Shown: piece after piece, positions 22,781-33,957 of the stretch | Layout: each line of letters starts with the position of its first letter | Numbering within the stretch: position 1 is the first letter of the stretch | Source: Hypericum androsaemum | Lineage: Eukaryota > Streptophyta > Magnoliopsida > Malpighiales > Hypericaceae | Assembly (NCBI GenBank): GCA_963995505.1 | Contig: OZ023192.1 | Coordinates: forward strand, 16,661,001-16,725,000 | Length of the DNA stretch: 64,000 nucleotides | Reading direction: 5' to 3' | The notes under the pieces: model-generated | What the model was told of the DNA's origin: nothing | Databases searched by the model: none | The model's input: the letters and a program-made list of their open reading frames with translations, nothing else | Translations under genes and position numbers: made by a program

Positions 22781-23306
22781 TGTTGGGTATGGAGACTTCG
22801 TACTATACGGAGTTACTGTTCACATGTTGAATATACGGAGTTACTGTTCACATGTTGAATATACGGAGTTACTGTTCATATGTTGACTCGGCACTATTCA
22901 TCCGGGCCAGAAATGTGATTTCTGGTGGACGATTTTGCCCCTGCCGACACCAAATAGTCCTAGGCTGTGGGCACTATAAATACCCACCTCTCAGTTACTA
23001 TTTCTGTATCTTCTTCCTTGTGTAGAGAGAGAGAGAGAAGAGGAGAGAGAGAAACACCATTGTTGAGCGAGTGAAGCTCCAAAGTATAGATCGAGCTTGA
23101 TATAGTGAAATCTCCTGGCTTGGTACGCCCCCGGACGTAGATCGGTTAAGATCGAACCGGGTGACCAAATCTGTTGTTCTTGTTTGACAGTGAGTTTTTT
23201 CTTTATTCGTAGTTGTGGTCGATCTCCTCGTTGTGTTCGTAGATCTTGCTCCGATCTTGTTCGTTGCGTTGTTTGGGTCCACGGGAAAGTGGGTTATTTC
23301 CCAACA
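22781..23306 (+). repeat. Copia-3 3' LTR (526 bp) with three 28-bp U3 repeats
   Basis: It matches 18224-18788 except for one U3 repeat unit fewer, a shorter GA-rich tract near 23025 and a few substitutions. Confidence 0.93.
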
Positions 23307-24382
23307 TTTCTTTAGATCAGCGACTTCGCCTTTCTCCTTCTTAAGTTATCTCCATTTTTTCAGGTCAATGCCACTGTACTGGACAAACAGCTTTTTCGAA
23401 TCGAAAGCCAAATATACAACAAAGCTGGTAGACAGGAATTTCATAAGAAAGATTATGACTCACGCTTCACTGAGAAGCATTGTCATCGAGCCAGCGATCC
23501 CCCATAACAGTCAGATCAATGTTAAAATCTACCGCCAAGAAAATAGTACCAGGTGAAGATGTAACATTTTCATTCTATCGAACAATTCTTGTGAGAAAAA
23601 AATGGCCAGTGGTGCACCTGATCCTAGAGTTGGTTCAGTAAAATCCCTCCGATCAAGCCAGGTCCGACAATCCCCATAGCTATGGTAGTTTCAGAGAGGA
23701 AAAACCCTGATACAATCTTCCCACTTGACAACCACAGTAATGTTGTATTCAGAACAGCCTTGAGCAATGGCACGGATATTGATATTTGCCTGTACCGTAT
23801 TACGGAATTGTAGGGCACAAAACAGCAAAATCAGACAGGTACCAGAAGATTATCTTAGAGTTCAAGCATCATGTCATTTTTTCATACCGAATGTACCTTA
23901 GCTAGGGCGTTGAAAAGTGTAGCGCTAACACCAGGAGTGCTTGCCATTCTCTGCCCAACCGTAGCTAATATACTGCAGTTTGGAATGACTGCAATCTAGA
24001 TATTAGAGTCATATTGAAAAAGTCATGTAAGAGAAAAGACAGCACATGCAAAAAATATCTAAAGACTAATAAATGTCAAAAGAATCAAAGCCAAGGAATG
24101 CCAACAACTCTTACCGAGAGTGACGTTGCGCTATTTTTCCTTAGGAGCAATTACTGGTCCTATCTTCTAGTGGGAGGGAGCTTTGCCTCTATCAGACGGA
24201 AACTTCTTACATTTCATCATTTGTAACCCACATATTGGGCAAACAGTCTCAGAGAAGCACCTTGGGGAAGTCGTCCGGCGCCTGAAGTTTCAGAGAATTT
24301 TGACCGCAAAGCTGATGCAACAGCTTTTACTTCCTTTTCAGGCACAGCGAAGCAGACAGGATGCTCACTACTTGCCTGTAAT

Positions 24383-24575
24383 TAAAGAATCGAAACTTGA
24401 GCGAAAATACTTCGCTTGTATATTTTATTGATCGACAGGAACATGTATATATATGAGTACAGGAGGCTAGGGTTAGGTTTATACAACCTGGCAAAAATAT
24501 ACAGCTTCCTAATCAGACTAGGATACAATCTCTACATTCCTAATCAGATTAGATGTCAATGACGCATCTCCAATA
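24383..24575 (-). repeat. Copia-4 3' LTR (193 bp)
   Basis: It is the left-hand copy on the plus strand. On the minus strand it directly follows the polypurine tract. Confidence 0.94.
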
Positions 24576-24583
24576 CTCTCCCT

Positions 24584-27500
24584 TCAAGTTGGTGTGTGGA
24601 GATTAACAATGCCTAATTTGCGAACAAGCGCTTCAAAACGATCTTGACCAAGAGCTTTGGTAAAAAGGTCAGCCAATTGATTGGATGTCGAAATCATGTA
24701 AGGAGCAATCTCACCAGACTCGACTCTTTCGCGAACAAAATAGCAATCCATTTTAACATGCTTAGTACGCTCATGGTAGACCAGATTTATGGTAATGTGG
24801 AGTGCAGCTTGATGATCACAAAACAACGGGGTAGGGCACCGAAGGTAGATCCCTAAGTCACGGAATAGCCATCGTAACCACAAGATCTCACTAACTGTAA
24901 TAGCCATAGCACGATACTCAGCTTTAGCAGAGGATCGAGCAACAACATGCTACTTCTTGGTATGCCAAGACACAGGCGAACCACCAAAACACATAAGATA
25001 ACCCGTCCGAGAATGTCGAGTCATCGGGCAACCACCCCAATCAGCATCATAATAGGCTGTCACTCAAACTTGCAGAAGAAAGGTGTCTCGCGGCTGTTGG
25101 GTTTGGATTTCACGATTGAATACCGGAAGGGTTTGGATAATAAAGCCGCTGATGCTCTTTCACGAATACCGCAACCCACTGCAATGGGTTTGTGTCAAGT
25201 GGAAACTGAGGAACTCGGGGCCATTACTGCTGTAGTGCCCAGTTGGAGGTTGGAGGTGGAAAAGAGTTATGCAGGGGATGATCGAGTTTTGCAGTTGATT
25301 CGGGAATTGGTGCTAGCTCCTGATAGTAGTGCTAAATTCAAGCTACAACAGGGTGTGTTGAGGTATAAAGGCCGCATATATGTGGGTTGCTCAGGATAAT
25401 TGCATACGGAAATCATGGCTGCTCTTCATGACTCGGCAGTTGGTGGGCACTCCGGCAATCTGGTTACGTACAAACGAGTTAAACATCACTTTTATTGGCC
25501 AAGGATGAAAGGCAATGTGAGGGAATTTGTTGCAGAATGTGATGTTTGCCAACGTTGTAAATCTGAGCACGTGGCGTACCCTGGTCTACTCCAGCCGTTG
25601 CCCATTCCGCGTGGAGTGTGGAGGGACATCGCCATGGACTTCGTGGAGGGGCTTCTGAAGTCGGGAGGCAAAAGCGTGATCTTGGTGGTGGTGGATCGGT
25701 TCACCAAGTACGGGCATTTCGTTGCTCTCGCTCATCCTTACACGGCGATATAGGTTGCACACCACTTGTTCGATCAAGTGTGTAAGCTGCATGGGGTCCC
25801 AGAAATAATTGTTTCGGACAGGGATGCGGTGTTTACAAGCAACGTGTGGAAGGAACTCTTCCAACACTTGGGCACAAAGTTGCAATTCAGTTCAGCATCC
25901 GATCGGCGGCCTGAATATGCTCGATGTTAGGCTGCTCCACAAATTGACTTAATATGTTCACTGCATACGCAATGTCGGGGCGGGTCACCATTAAGTACAT
26001 AAACTTGCCAAAGAGACGTCGATAACGGCTGCGTTCAGCAACCACTTCACCTCCTATCCGCAATCGATGATTTTGTTCGATGGGAAAGTGACAAGGGCGA
26101 GCATCATTTTTTCCGCAATCCTTAAGAATGTCAATGGTATACTTGCGTTGACTTAGAACCAAACCCTTGGAAGTAGTGGCTGCTTCAATGCCCAAGAAAT
26201 TTTTAAGGACTCCCAAGTCTTTAATGCCAAATTGATTTTGAAGATGTCCTTTGGTTGATTCAAGTATGGGAACATGATTGCCGACGAGAATGACATCGTC
26301 AACGTAGACCAACAAGATGAGAACCTGCTATCCTCGCCGATAGATAAACATGGCGTGATCGGCTCGAGATCGAGCGAAACCCAAATGCAAAAGGAAAGAC
26401 GTCAGCTTGCTATACCAAGAGCGTGATGTTTGTTTCAATCCATACAATGATTTCTTTGAGCAGCATACACGTGAATCACCAGGCTTGGCAAATCATTGCG
26501 AGACTCGCATGTATACTTCCTCGACGAGATCACCATGAAGGAAAGCATTATTTACATCCAATTGATGTATAAGCCAGCCTCGCTTAACAGCCATTGCAAG
26601 TAAATACCGCACGGAAACTACCTTTGCAACAGGGGCAAAAGTCTCATGATAATCCACCCCTTCAACCTGCTTAAACCCACGAGCCACCAATCGAGCTTTG
26701 TATCGCTCAATCGTGCCATCAGGATGAAACTTGATCTTGTATACCCACTTGGAGTCAACTGCATTCTTGCCCCGAGGTAAATGGACAAGCGTCTAAGTCC
26801 CATTGGATTCAAGGGCAGCGATCTCTTGTTGCATAGCTGTCTACCAACATTGGTGTTTTACAGCTTCAAAGTAATTACGAGGCTCGGTGTGGGAACTTAG
26901 AGCACTTAGATAAACCTGATGAGCACGTGAGAAACACTTATAACTGATAAATTGAGCCAAGGGATATAAATTTGATTTACCTGACGAAGTGGTAGGTGGC
27001 GGGGATGGCTCGTTGGTATGCACTGGGACAAGCAAAGGGGGTAATGTAACTTGATAATCTTCAAGATGAGTTGATGCTTGACGGTGTCATTCACTCCGAC
27101 GTGGCTGTATCGGGACAATAGAAGTATCCTCACTCTCCGAACTTTGTGGATTTGCTGGTGAATCCCCGTTTGATTCTAGTGGAGCGACTGGTTGCCTATG
27201 TATTTCCTCAATTGGCATTTCATCAATTGGGACAGGCTGAGTTGAACTAGGACAACTTGTTACAGCAGGTAATTGTATGTCCTCTACCCTTTCACCATGA
27301 TCCATTGTTGGGGTAGGGTTCTTGTGATATGGAAACACATCTTCAACAAAAGTTACATCTCGAGAGACATGAAACTTCTTGCTCTTGGGATCGTAGACCC
27401 AATAACCCTTTTGATTGAAAGGGTAGCCAACAAACACGCAAGGACGGCTGCGCTCATCAAACTTGTCAGTCCGTACATGATTGTGCATACAGACAAGACA

Positions 27501-29743
27501 TCCAAAAATACAAAGATGATCATAACGAGCTGCTCGACCAAAAATCACTTCGTAAGGTGTCTTGTGTGGAATAGCGCGGGAAGGCGTGCGATTAATCATA
27601 TAAGTGGCTGCTTGTATGCATTCGCCCCAGAATCAAATCGGGAGATTTGCCTGGAAGTGTAATGCTCGAGCTACCTCAAGACATGGCGATGCTTCCGCTC
27701 AACAACCCCATTTTGCTAAGGGGTATATGGGCAAGAAGTATGTAATATGATGCCGCGATCTTCATAGTAACGCCGCATCTCATTGGAACAGAATTCTGAT
27801 CCATTGTCAGATTGAATCCTCTTTACATTCACTCCAAATTGAGTGTTAATCATATTGCAAAAGGTCTGTAGGTGCCTTGGAACTTCAGATTTTACCTTCA
27901 TGAGGAAAGTCCAAACTCCCCTACTAAAGTCATCGACGATAGTTAAGAAGTAATGAGCACCAATTGTCGAAGGAGTCTGGTACGGCCCCCAGATATCACA
28001 ATGGACTAAGTCAAAACATGCTCGTGTCTTAATATCACTCTTGGGAAAAGACAATCGTGTGTGCTTTGCACGAAAAAAAGAATCACAATGACCAAAAATT
28101 TTAGAAAAATCCAAATTCTTGAATAAAAACATATGCTTCATCTTTTCAATAGGAACATGTCCGAGACGATGATGTCACCTCTTGGCATCCAAAAGTGAAT
28201 CTGTCGATAACACACCCCCTTTCGCATGTCCTCGAAACAAGCCATCCCGTTGCCTACCCACTCCAATCGGGCTCCTCGAAGTTAAGTCTTGAATGACGCA
28301 AGAATCAGCATAAAATGTTATTGAGCAGTTGAGATCTTTGGTCAATTTACTCACTGACAGTAAATTGCATTGAAATAATGGTATATGTAGCACATTCTTC
28401 AATGAAACATGCAGATTGAGTTGGGTATTGCCCATGCCAGTGACATGAATTTCATCACCATTCGGAATTCTAACGGGAGGATGAACTATGTCAACGTTCT
28501 CATCCAGCAAATCTTCCCTGCTACACGTGATATGATCGGTAGCACCTGAATCTATCACCCAAAACTTATCAAGATTAATCTTACCAGCCATTTTAGCAGA
28601 GGGATCCGAAGCTGGAGTGATCAGTGGAGCCTCCGATTGGCTCGCTCATCCTGCTAACTGACGGAGAAGGATATTCACCTGTTCTGGTGTGAGACCATTC
28701 ACAGCCTGCTCATCTTGGGTCACTTGAGCTACCCGTGGCTGAGGTCGGACACTATTTGAATCTCTTCCCTTGGTATTTAGTCGATTAAATCCGGTGCCTT
28801 GAGATCGACCTGACCCGCTCCCTAAGTTGTTCTTTCTCCAACCTGTCGGATAACCAACGATCTCAAAACAGGCATCAACAAGATGACCAGTCTTACCACA
28901 ATGGGAACATTTTGGGCGGTTCCCTTCTCGTACATCTCTGAGGCCTCGCGCATCCTGATTGCGAGTCTGGAAGGCTGCCGATTCAGTAGCAGAATGGCGA
29001 GCCACTGAGATGCTTCTTTGTTGCTCGTCCTCGACAACAAGATGATATGCTACGCCGATACAGGGAACGGGTTGAGTACTGAGAATTTGCATCTTGATAG
29101 TGACAAAAGTCTCATCCAACCCCATAAGAAAATCGTATAGATATTCCTTTTCACGAATCTCCAGAACCTGCTTCTTCATATTGCAAGTACAACCATTGCA
29201 AGAGCATACAGGTAAAGGTGTGATGTCCTGCGCTTCATCCTAAAGGCCTTTCAGTTTAGTATAATAAGCGGATACAGATAACTTATCTTGACGAAGAGTT
29301 GCAATCGCTCGTCGAAGTTCAAAAGCGCATGGAGCACTGCCCTTTCCAAACCTCTCCGTGAGATCAGTCCAGATTTCATGTGCAGTTCGGGCACTCCGCA
29401 CACTGCTGTGCACATCCTTCTCCATGGATGATTTCAGCCATCCTCTAACCATTGCATCAGCTCGTACCCAATACTTGTGGTCATCCGAATCTGCTGCTGA
29501 CTTGGGAAGGGTTCCATCAACGAAACCAAATTTATTCTTTGCGTAAAAAACTGTACTCATGTCACTAACCCACTCGCCATAATTGCCTTCAGTTAGGCGA
29601 TCCACGACATGCACCTGACTGGGGCCATCTGAAGGGTGAATATAATATGGCGACATGGTGTTGATGTTGCCAGTAACGAAGAGATCCCCAGCGGAATTTT
29701 GTGAAGCAACGGGGGTAGCCACAACAGAACTTGAATCAGACAT
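24584..29743 (-). pseudogene. Copia-4 gag-pol polyprotein (dead)
   Basis: From ATG 29743 the gag starts with a YYIHPSDGP type N-terminus and has the zinc knuckle CSHCGKTGHLVDAC. The protease is VIDSGATDH. The integrase has HHRLGH, FFRAKHTRL, QSDNGSEF and QNGVVERKH. RT has [14 protein letters not shown] and the YVDD box (about 26305). RNase H resumes near 25060 with DADWGGC and ends at 24584. Stops at 29240 (Trp), 28646 (Arg), 28175 (Trp) and 27716 (Gln) fit single transitions. There is a frameshift near 27650, with further stops in RT. About 45 codons between RT and RNase H are replaced by gypsy sequence. The protein family is the same as that of Copia-2. Confidence 0.9.
25070..25895 (+). mobile_element. 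Ty3/gypsy pol fragment (RNase H end and integrase) inside Copia-4
   Basis: On the plus strand, opposite to Copia-4, the frame encodes the end of a gypsy RNase H (FTIEYRKGLDNKAADALSR). A linker follows, then the integrase HHCC zinc region (GGHSGNLVTYKRVKHHFYWP ... CDVCQRCK) and part of the core with MDFVEGL and VVVDRFTKYGHF. The second catalytic region [10 protein letters not shown] is present. The segment stops before the third catalytic residue, at FSSA. In-frame stops lie at 25397 and 25751. There are no LTRs or target duplications, so it was inserted as a fragment, probably during repair of a break. Confidence 0.88.
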
Positions 29744-29811
29744 ATTTAGTGTTTAGGGAAAGTTTCGGGCAGTGGAAGCAATAGGAAAGAAAACCTAAAG
29801 CTCTGATACCA

Positions 29812-30004
29812 TAAAGAATCGAAACTTGAGCGGAAATACTTCGCTTGTATATTTTATTGATCGACAGGAACATGTATATATATGAGTACATGAGGCTAGG
29901 GTTAGGTTTATACAACTTGGCAAAAATATACAGCTTCCTAATCAGACTAGGATACAATCTCTACATTCCTAATCAGACTAGATGTCAACGACGCATCTCC
30001 AATA
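29812..30004 (-). repeat. Copia-4 5' LTR (193 bp)
   Basis: It is the right-hand copy on the plus strand and matches 24383-24575 with five differences. Confidence 0.94.
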
Positions 30005-32158
30005 GTAATATCTACATAGTTGAGGGCCTTCTCTAACTTAGAAAGACAAGGAAATTTGTAAAAGGAAGATAATAAACCTGGGATATCACGATGACATTTG
30101 CTCAAACATCTTTGACGGTGCTGAATATTGTACCCAGGGACACCAGCCATTCCAGTTCTGGAAGGGAAAACAAGGATGTGAGTGTTTGGAGGAACTTGAT
30201 TGAACTCTGTATTGATGAAACACAATAATTCAACGACATCCTCACCCCTCAACATTGATCAAGGCCACATTATCGATTGTTGCAAAACCTTTAACAGGTG
30301 AATTTTTATTTCCGTTCTTCTTGATTGTCACATACAGAAGGTTGACAAATCGTTGTTCCAGGTGCAGCAAGGTTGAAAAATGTTCCTTATCACAATTGGG
30401 TTGTCATATCGATGGTGGGGATAATAGTGCGAGGGTGTAACACATTTGCCCCAGAATATGACTACGTATTTTATGGTAATGCATGTCAGAAGTGTAATTA
30501 ATGAGAAACATTGAAATGTAATAAAATCTACTCAAAGAATGTGTGGAAAAATTTCAAGTTTACCATTTCCCAAGCTTCTTGATAAGACAGAGTCTTCAAG
30601 ATAACAGCGTCACTAACTGCATTGAAATTGCAACATATTGATGAATCATATACGGTCAACATTTATGTGTATGGCGGTCGCACAAAAAAACTATGCTATA
30701 AAAACCAGAGTCCTCTACAAACCTTTTCGGGGGTCAGCACTGTACACACCGTCAACGTCAGTCTAGATAGTCACTCGTCCTGCTCTAACCAGGGCAGCCA
30801 TTATAGCTGCAGAAAAATCACTTCCATCTCGCTTTAAAGTTGTGGGAATATTCTCTTGGGTGCTGGCAATAAACCCAGTTGCTATTATGGTCTTGGATGG
30901 ATTACGTGAGTACCAATCTTCGAGTCGTTTTTCAGATTCTGGAAAGTCAGGATCAACTTGATTAGGACCAGTAGTATTAACTATTAGCACCTCTCTTGTA
31001 TCCATCCATCTACAATTGAGCCCACGCTGCACAAGAAACGCAATTGAAAAGCACCTCTCTTGTATCGGGTTTCTTGTGAAAACTACATATACAATTGAAC
31101 TAGTAGTAAAGAGCTAAACATTTAACCTTCCTAACAACATAAGATAGAATCTGAACAGACTATAGTTCTCTATGTCCCACCACAAAATCAGTAAATTACT
31201 TCATCGCATGACCAACTGTGGCAAACAAGCAAGGAATCTGTTAGACAAAACAAAATATCCTTGTGCATAGAACCAATGTAAGAAACCATTTGAGACACGA
31301 GCTAAGTTTCTAGATAAGGTGGAGAAAAAAGCAACTCATACCAACGTAAATGGCACGGATTATGGCTTTAAGGTTATAAATGCCATGATGCAACCTTGAT
31401 AAGAAGCTGGCTAGATCATCCCCATCAAGGAGATCAGCAGTTGTGGAGTTGTGTTTCTTGAAAACTGCATCAGCTGCAGTTAAATAAGAATCATCCCGCG
31501 ACTGGGTCCTGTTGATCAGATCATACATCATATCTGCCACTTTGGACATCGCTGACACAACCACCAACTTCCTCTCCGACCCGTCACCCACAATTATGTC
31601 GGCGACATTGCTGATCCTCTCCGAGGTCCCCACAAACGTCCGACCAAACTTGTGGATAGACCATGCGTCACCCTTCAGAAGGCTCACCTTCACCTTGGAT
31701 TCGTCCAACAGAACATCTACAATCAATTGACACCAAACAAACATCAATCAACCAAAACATCCCCAAACGTTTTGAGCAACCAACAAAGAGAACAACCTTT
31801 AACTGAAGACGACGAACTGAACACGAACCGCAAAAACTTCTGCTTCCCAAGCAGTTAAACACCTCCAAGACTGCAACCACACACAAAACAAATAAAGCTA
31901 CAGTCTTTAGTCCTTACATCTCTAGCTTCTCTAACCCAAATCAACTAAAACAACAAGGGACCTAAAATTGCCAACTTTATTTCAACTGCCAACTGTTTCG
32001 GTCGAAACTACTTGGTTTTCGAACACCCACTAGGCCCAGTCCGGCATGACTACAAAGCATGGCAAAAGTTCTCCGTATCATGTATAAGTACACTTGCATT
32101 GCCCGGAATCGAACTCGAGACATCTCGTTAAGCTAGAACAACCAACAAGTTCTCGATC

Positions 32159-32664
32159 GCCAACTTTAATTCAACCAACATAAACAACCCACCACAGAAC
32201 GAGCAACGAAATGTGATTGATGCATGCGAAGGGTTATTATAAATTACTCTTAGAGAGAGAGGAGACCTGGAAGAGGGAGAGCGAGAGAAGAGAGGGAAAG
32301 GGCGAGGTGGGTTTCTTTGGTGGAGCGAGGTGGAGACCGAAGAAGCGGACAAAGCCATGGCATTTCTTGCTCTCTGCTCCCTCAGAGTGTGTCTGTCTGG
32401 TGTAAAAGGGGTTTTATTTAGCAGAGGAATATAATAATATTAAATACGTTATATGAATTTCAAAAGTTGATAAAATCAAGTGGGCTGTGCGTGAATTATT
32501 GTAATTGAGGTCTCAATTTTGAAAAAAAAATGCGACTTAAGCAGTGAAAACACGGCGGTAGGCTACATATACACATTATTGTCAGACAAAATAAATAAAA
32601 TTCAATAAGAATAAAAAAATGTAATCGTTGTACTTTTATGTCAGTAGTACATTTGTTTTTTTTT
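32159..32664. other. 5' region of the dead AK-HSDH gene and AT-rich spacer
   Basis: Upstream (minus strand) of the transit-peptide ATG at 32358 there is a GA/CT-rich leader and then AT-rich sequence up to the foldback element. No separate gene is seen. Confidence 0.5.
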
Positions 32665-33377
32665 GGAAAAAGTCCACTTTAGTATCCTGTGGTATCGACC
32701 AAAATCACTTTAGTACCCTGTGGTAAAAAATCGATCAATCGAGTCATACTTATTCCAATTAACATCAAAAAGGGCCTCGGGTAGCTGCCCGAAGCTGCCC
32801 GAACCTACCGAAACCCTGCCCGGGCTACGTGGCCAGTCACGTCACCAATTTTTGATGACGTGGTGCCACGTGGAGAAGAGGAGGAGGCGGGGAGGAGGAG
32901 GAGGAAGAGGACGCGCGGAGGAGGGGGAGGAGGAAGAGGAGGAGGAGGAGGAGGAGGGGAGGAGGAGGAGGAGGAGGACGCGGAGGAGGAGGACGCGGAG
33001 AGGAGGAGGAGGAGGACACGGAGAGGAGGAGGAGGAGGAGGAGGGGAGGAGGAGGAGGAGGACGCGGAGGAGGAGGAGGGGAGGAGGAGGAGGAGGACGC
33101 GGAGGAGGAGGAGGCAGAGGCGGAGGAGGAGGAGGAGGAGGAGGAGGAGGAGGGAAGGAGATGGATGTCCACGTGGCGCCACGTCACCAAAAATTGGTGA
33201 CGTGGCTGGCCATATAGCCCGGGCAGGGTTCGGGTAGGTTCGGGCAGCTCCGGGCAGCTGCCCGAGGCCCTTTTTGATGTTAATTGGAATAAGTATGACT
33301 CGATTGATCAATTTTTTACCACATGGTACTAAAGTAATTTTGGTCGATACCACAGGGTACTAAAGTAGACTTTTTCC
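32665..33377. mobile_element. Mutator-like foldback element with purine-rich core (713 bp)
   Basis: Two arms of about 205-210 bp (32665-32873 and 33168-33377) are near-perfect inverted repeats. They start GGAAAAAGTCCACTTTAGTA and reach CCACGTGGC at the core. Both sides are flanked by exactly nine T residues (32656-32664 and 33378-33386), which fits the 9-bp target duplication of Mutator-like elements. The poly-T could also be chance. The core (about 32874-33165) is almost pure GAG/GGA repeat with GAGGACGCG variants. All long frames here are repeat artefacts. The element encodes no transposase. Confidence 0.8.
32874..33165. repeat. GGA/GAG purine-rich minisatellite core
   Basis: About 290 bp is essentially all purine on the plus strand, built from GGA triplets with recurrent 'ggacgcggagg' and 'ggacacgg' interruptions. 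It could form triplex or G-rich structures, and the flanking inverted arms can form a hairpin around it. Confidence 0.9.
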
Positions 33378-33847
33378 TTTTTTTTTAATGAAGTACAGCA
33401 TGCATACGAATTTTATATAATCACAATAACATTTTGGTTGAAATGGTATTTCACATTTGCCAAAACGACAAATTTATATTCGAATCAGGTAAAAAAATTT
33501 ATAGTGGAAAAATTGGTCCAACGGCTATTGAAGGACAAATTCAAAATATTTTAATTAAGTTAGAATAATTTGAATCCCGTATTTTTTTTGTTTTCGGCCC
33601 TGTAATTAGTCCTTTTTAATTCTCCTCAGATCTGTAATGACATTGATTATATTGGGCTACTAGTGGGCTAGTGAAAATGCCAATTGCCAAGCATAGAGTG
33701 CATATTCTTCATAACTAGGTACAGAGTGCATTGCTCCCTTGAAGATGTGTTTCATTTTTGTTGCCAACACCTTGAAGATGTACCAATGAAACATATAATA
33801 AGTTAGAATTATTTGGTAAAACCCATGAAGAAACAATAAAATAAGAA

Positions 33848-33957
33848 GGAAAAAATCTACTTTAGTACTATGTGGTATTGCCCAAAATCACTTTAGTACC
33901 CTGTAGTAAAAAATTGATCAATCGAGTCATACTTATTCCAATTAACATAAAAAAGGT
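33848..33957. mobile_element. Solo arm of the same foldback family
   Basis: The stretch from 'ggaaaaaatctactttagta' to 'ttaacataaaaaagg' matches the outer half of the left arm at 32665-32785 with scattered changes. No partner arm is seen in the next kilobase, so this is a decayed or truncated copy. Confidence 0.75.

Larger units (their letters stand above)
17992..23306 (+). mobile_element. Copia-3: compound LTR retrotransposon (truncated LTR, internal 3' fragment, LTR, internal, LTR)
   Basis: The outer ends carry identical 5-bp target duplications 'tttct' (17987-17991 and 23307-23311). From left to right there is an LTR start (17992 to about 18067) joined directly to the last ~155 bp of an internal region (to 18223, RNase H C-terminus plus polypurine tract). 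A complete LTR (18224-18788), a full internal region and a complete 3' LTR (22781-23306) follow. The first junction lies in the shared sequence ATATGTTGAC, present both in the LTR and just before the RNase H end. This is what is expected if LTR-LTR unequal exchange made a tandem LTR-int-LTR-int-LTR array, and a microhomology deletion then removed most of the first unit. The element sits in an exon of the dead AK-HSDH gene. Confidence 0.93.
24383..30004 (-). mobile_element. Copia-4: Ty1/copia element (minus strand) with TA...TA ends, carrying a gypsy fragment
   Basis: The 193-bp LTRs (5' 29812-30004, 3' 24383-24575) are flanked by identical target duplications 'gtaat' (plus strand 24378-24382 and 30005-30009). 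The primer-binding site TGGTATCAGAGC lies on the minus strand at 29800-29811. A polypurine tract AACTTGAAGGGAGAG adjoins the 3' LTR. In its own orientation the LTR begins TATTGGAG and ends CTTTA, so the termini are TA...TA and not TG...CA. By eye the LTRs differ at five sites (about 2.6%). The element interrupts the ACT-domain region of the dead AK-HSDH gene. It contains a foreign Ty3/gypsy segment at about 25070-25895. Confidence 0.95.
16632..32358 (-). pseudogene. AKHSDH: Bifunctional aspartokinase-homoserine dehydrogenase gene, dead and split by two Copia insertions
   Basis: On the minus strand the exons of a plastid AK-HSDH can be followed in order. A transit peptide from 32358 is followed by exons near 31886-31797, 31716-31342 (aspartokinase start) and 31223-31127. 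The next are 31031-30719 (RDGSDFSAAIM), 30617-30553 and 30470-30010 (degenerate ACT region). Then come 24377-24240 (QASSEHPVCFAVPEKE), 24000-23890, 23800-23312, 17986-17826 (HVITPNKKANSG) and 17770-17060. The last, 16877-16632, ends ILRLASYLGAPS. The enzyme catalyses the first and third steps of the aspartate pathway to Thr, Met and Ile. This copy has KFGRT in place of the invariant KFGGT, stops in the exon at 31223-31127, a Trp-to-stop near 30745, a stop at 23346, several frameshifts and two exon-resident retrotransposons. Retained introns show that it is a gene duplicate, not a retrocopy. Without the insertions it would span about 4.8 kb. Confidence 0.93.

Noticed and set aside
16632..32358. 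Possibility that AK-HSDH is functional, with the Copia elements in giant introns.
   Set aside because: Both target duplications lie within exon codons, and several other exons contain nonsense codons and frameshifts independent of the insertions.
32720..33353. Several long open frames on both strands (Arg/Gly/Glu-rich or Leu/Ser/Pro-rich).
   Set aside because: They are translations of the purine-rich core of the foldback element in different frames. No codon bias, start context or homology supports a gene.
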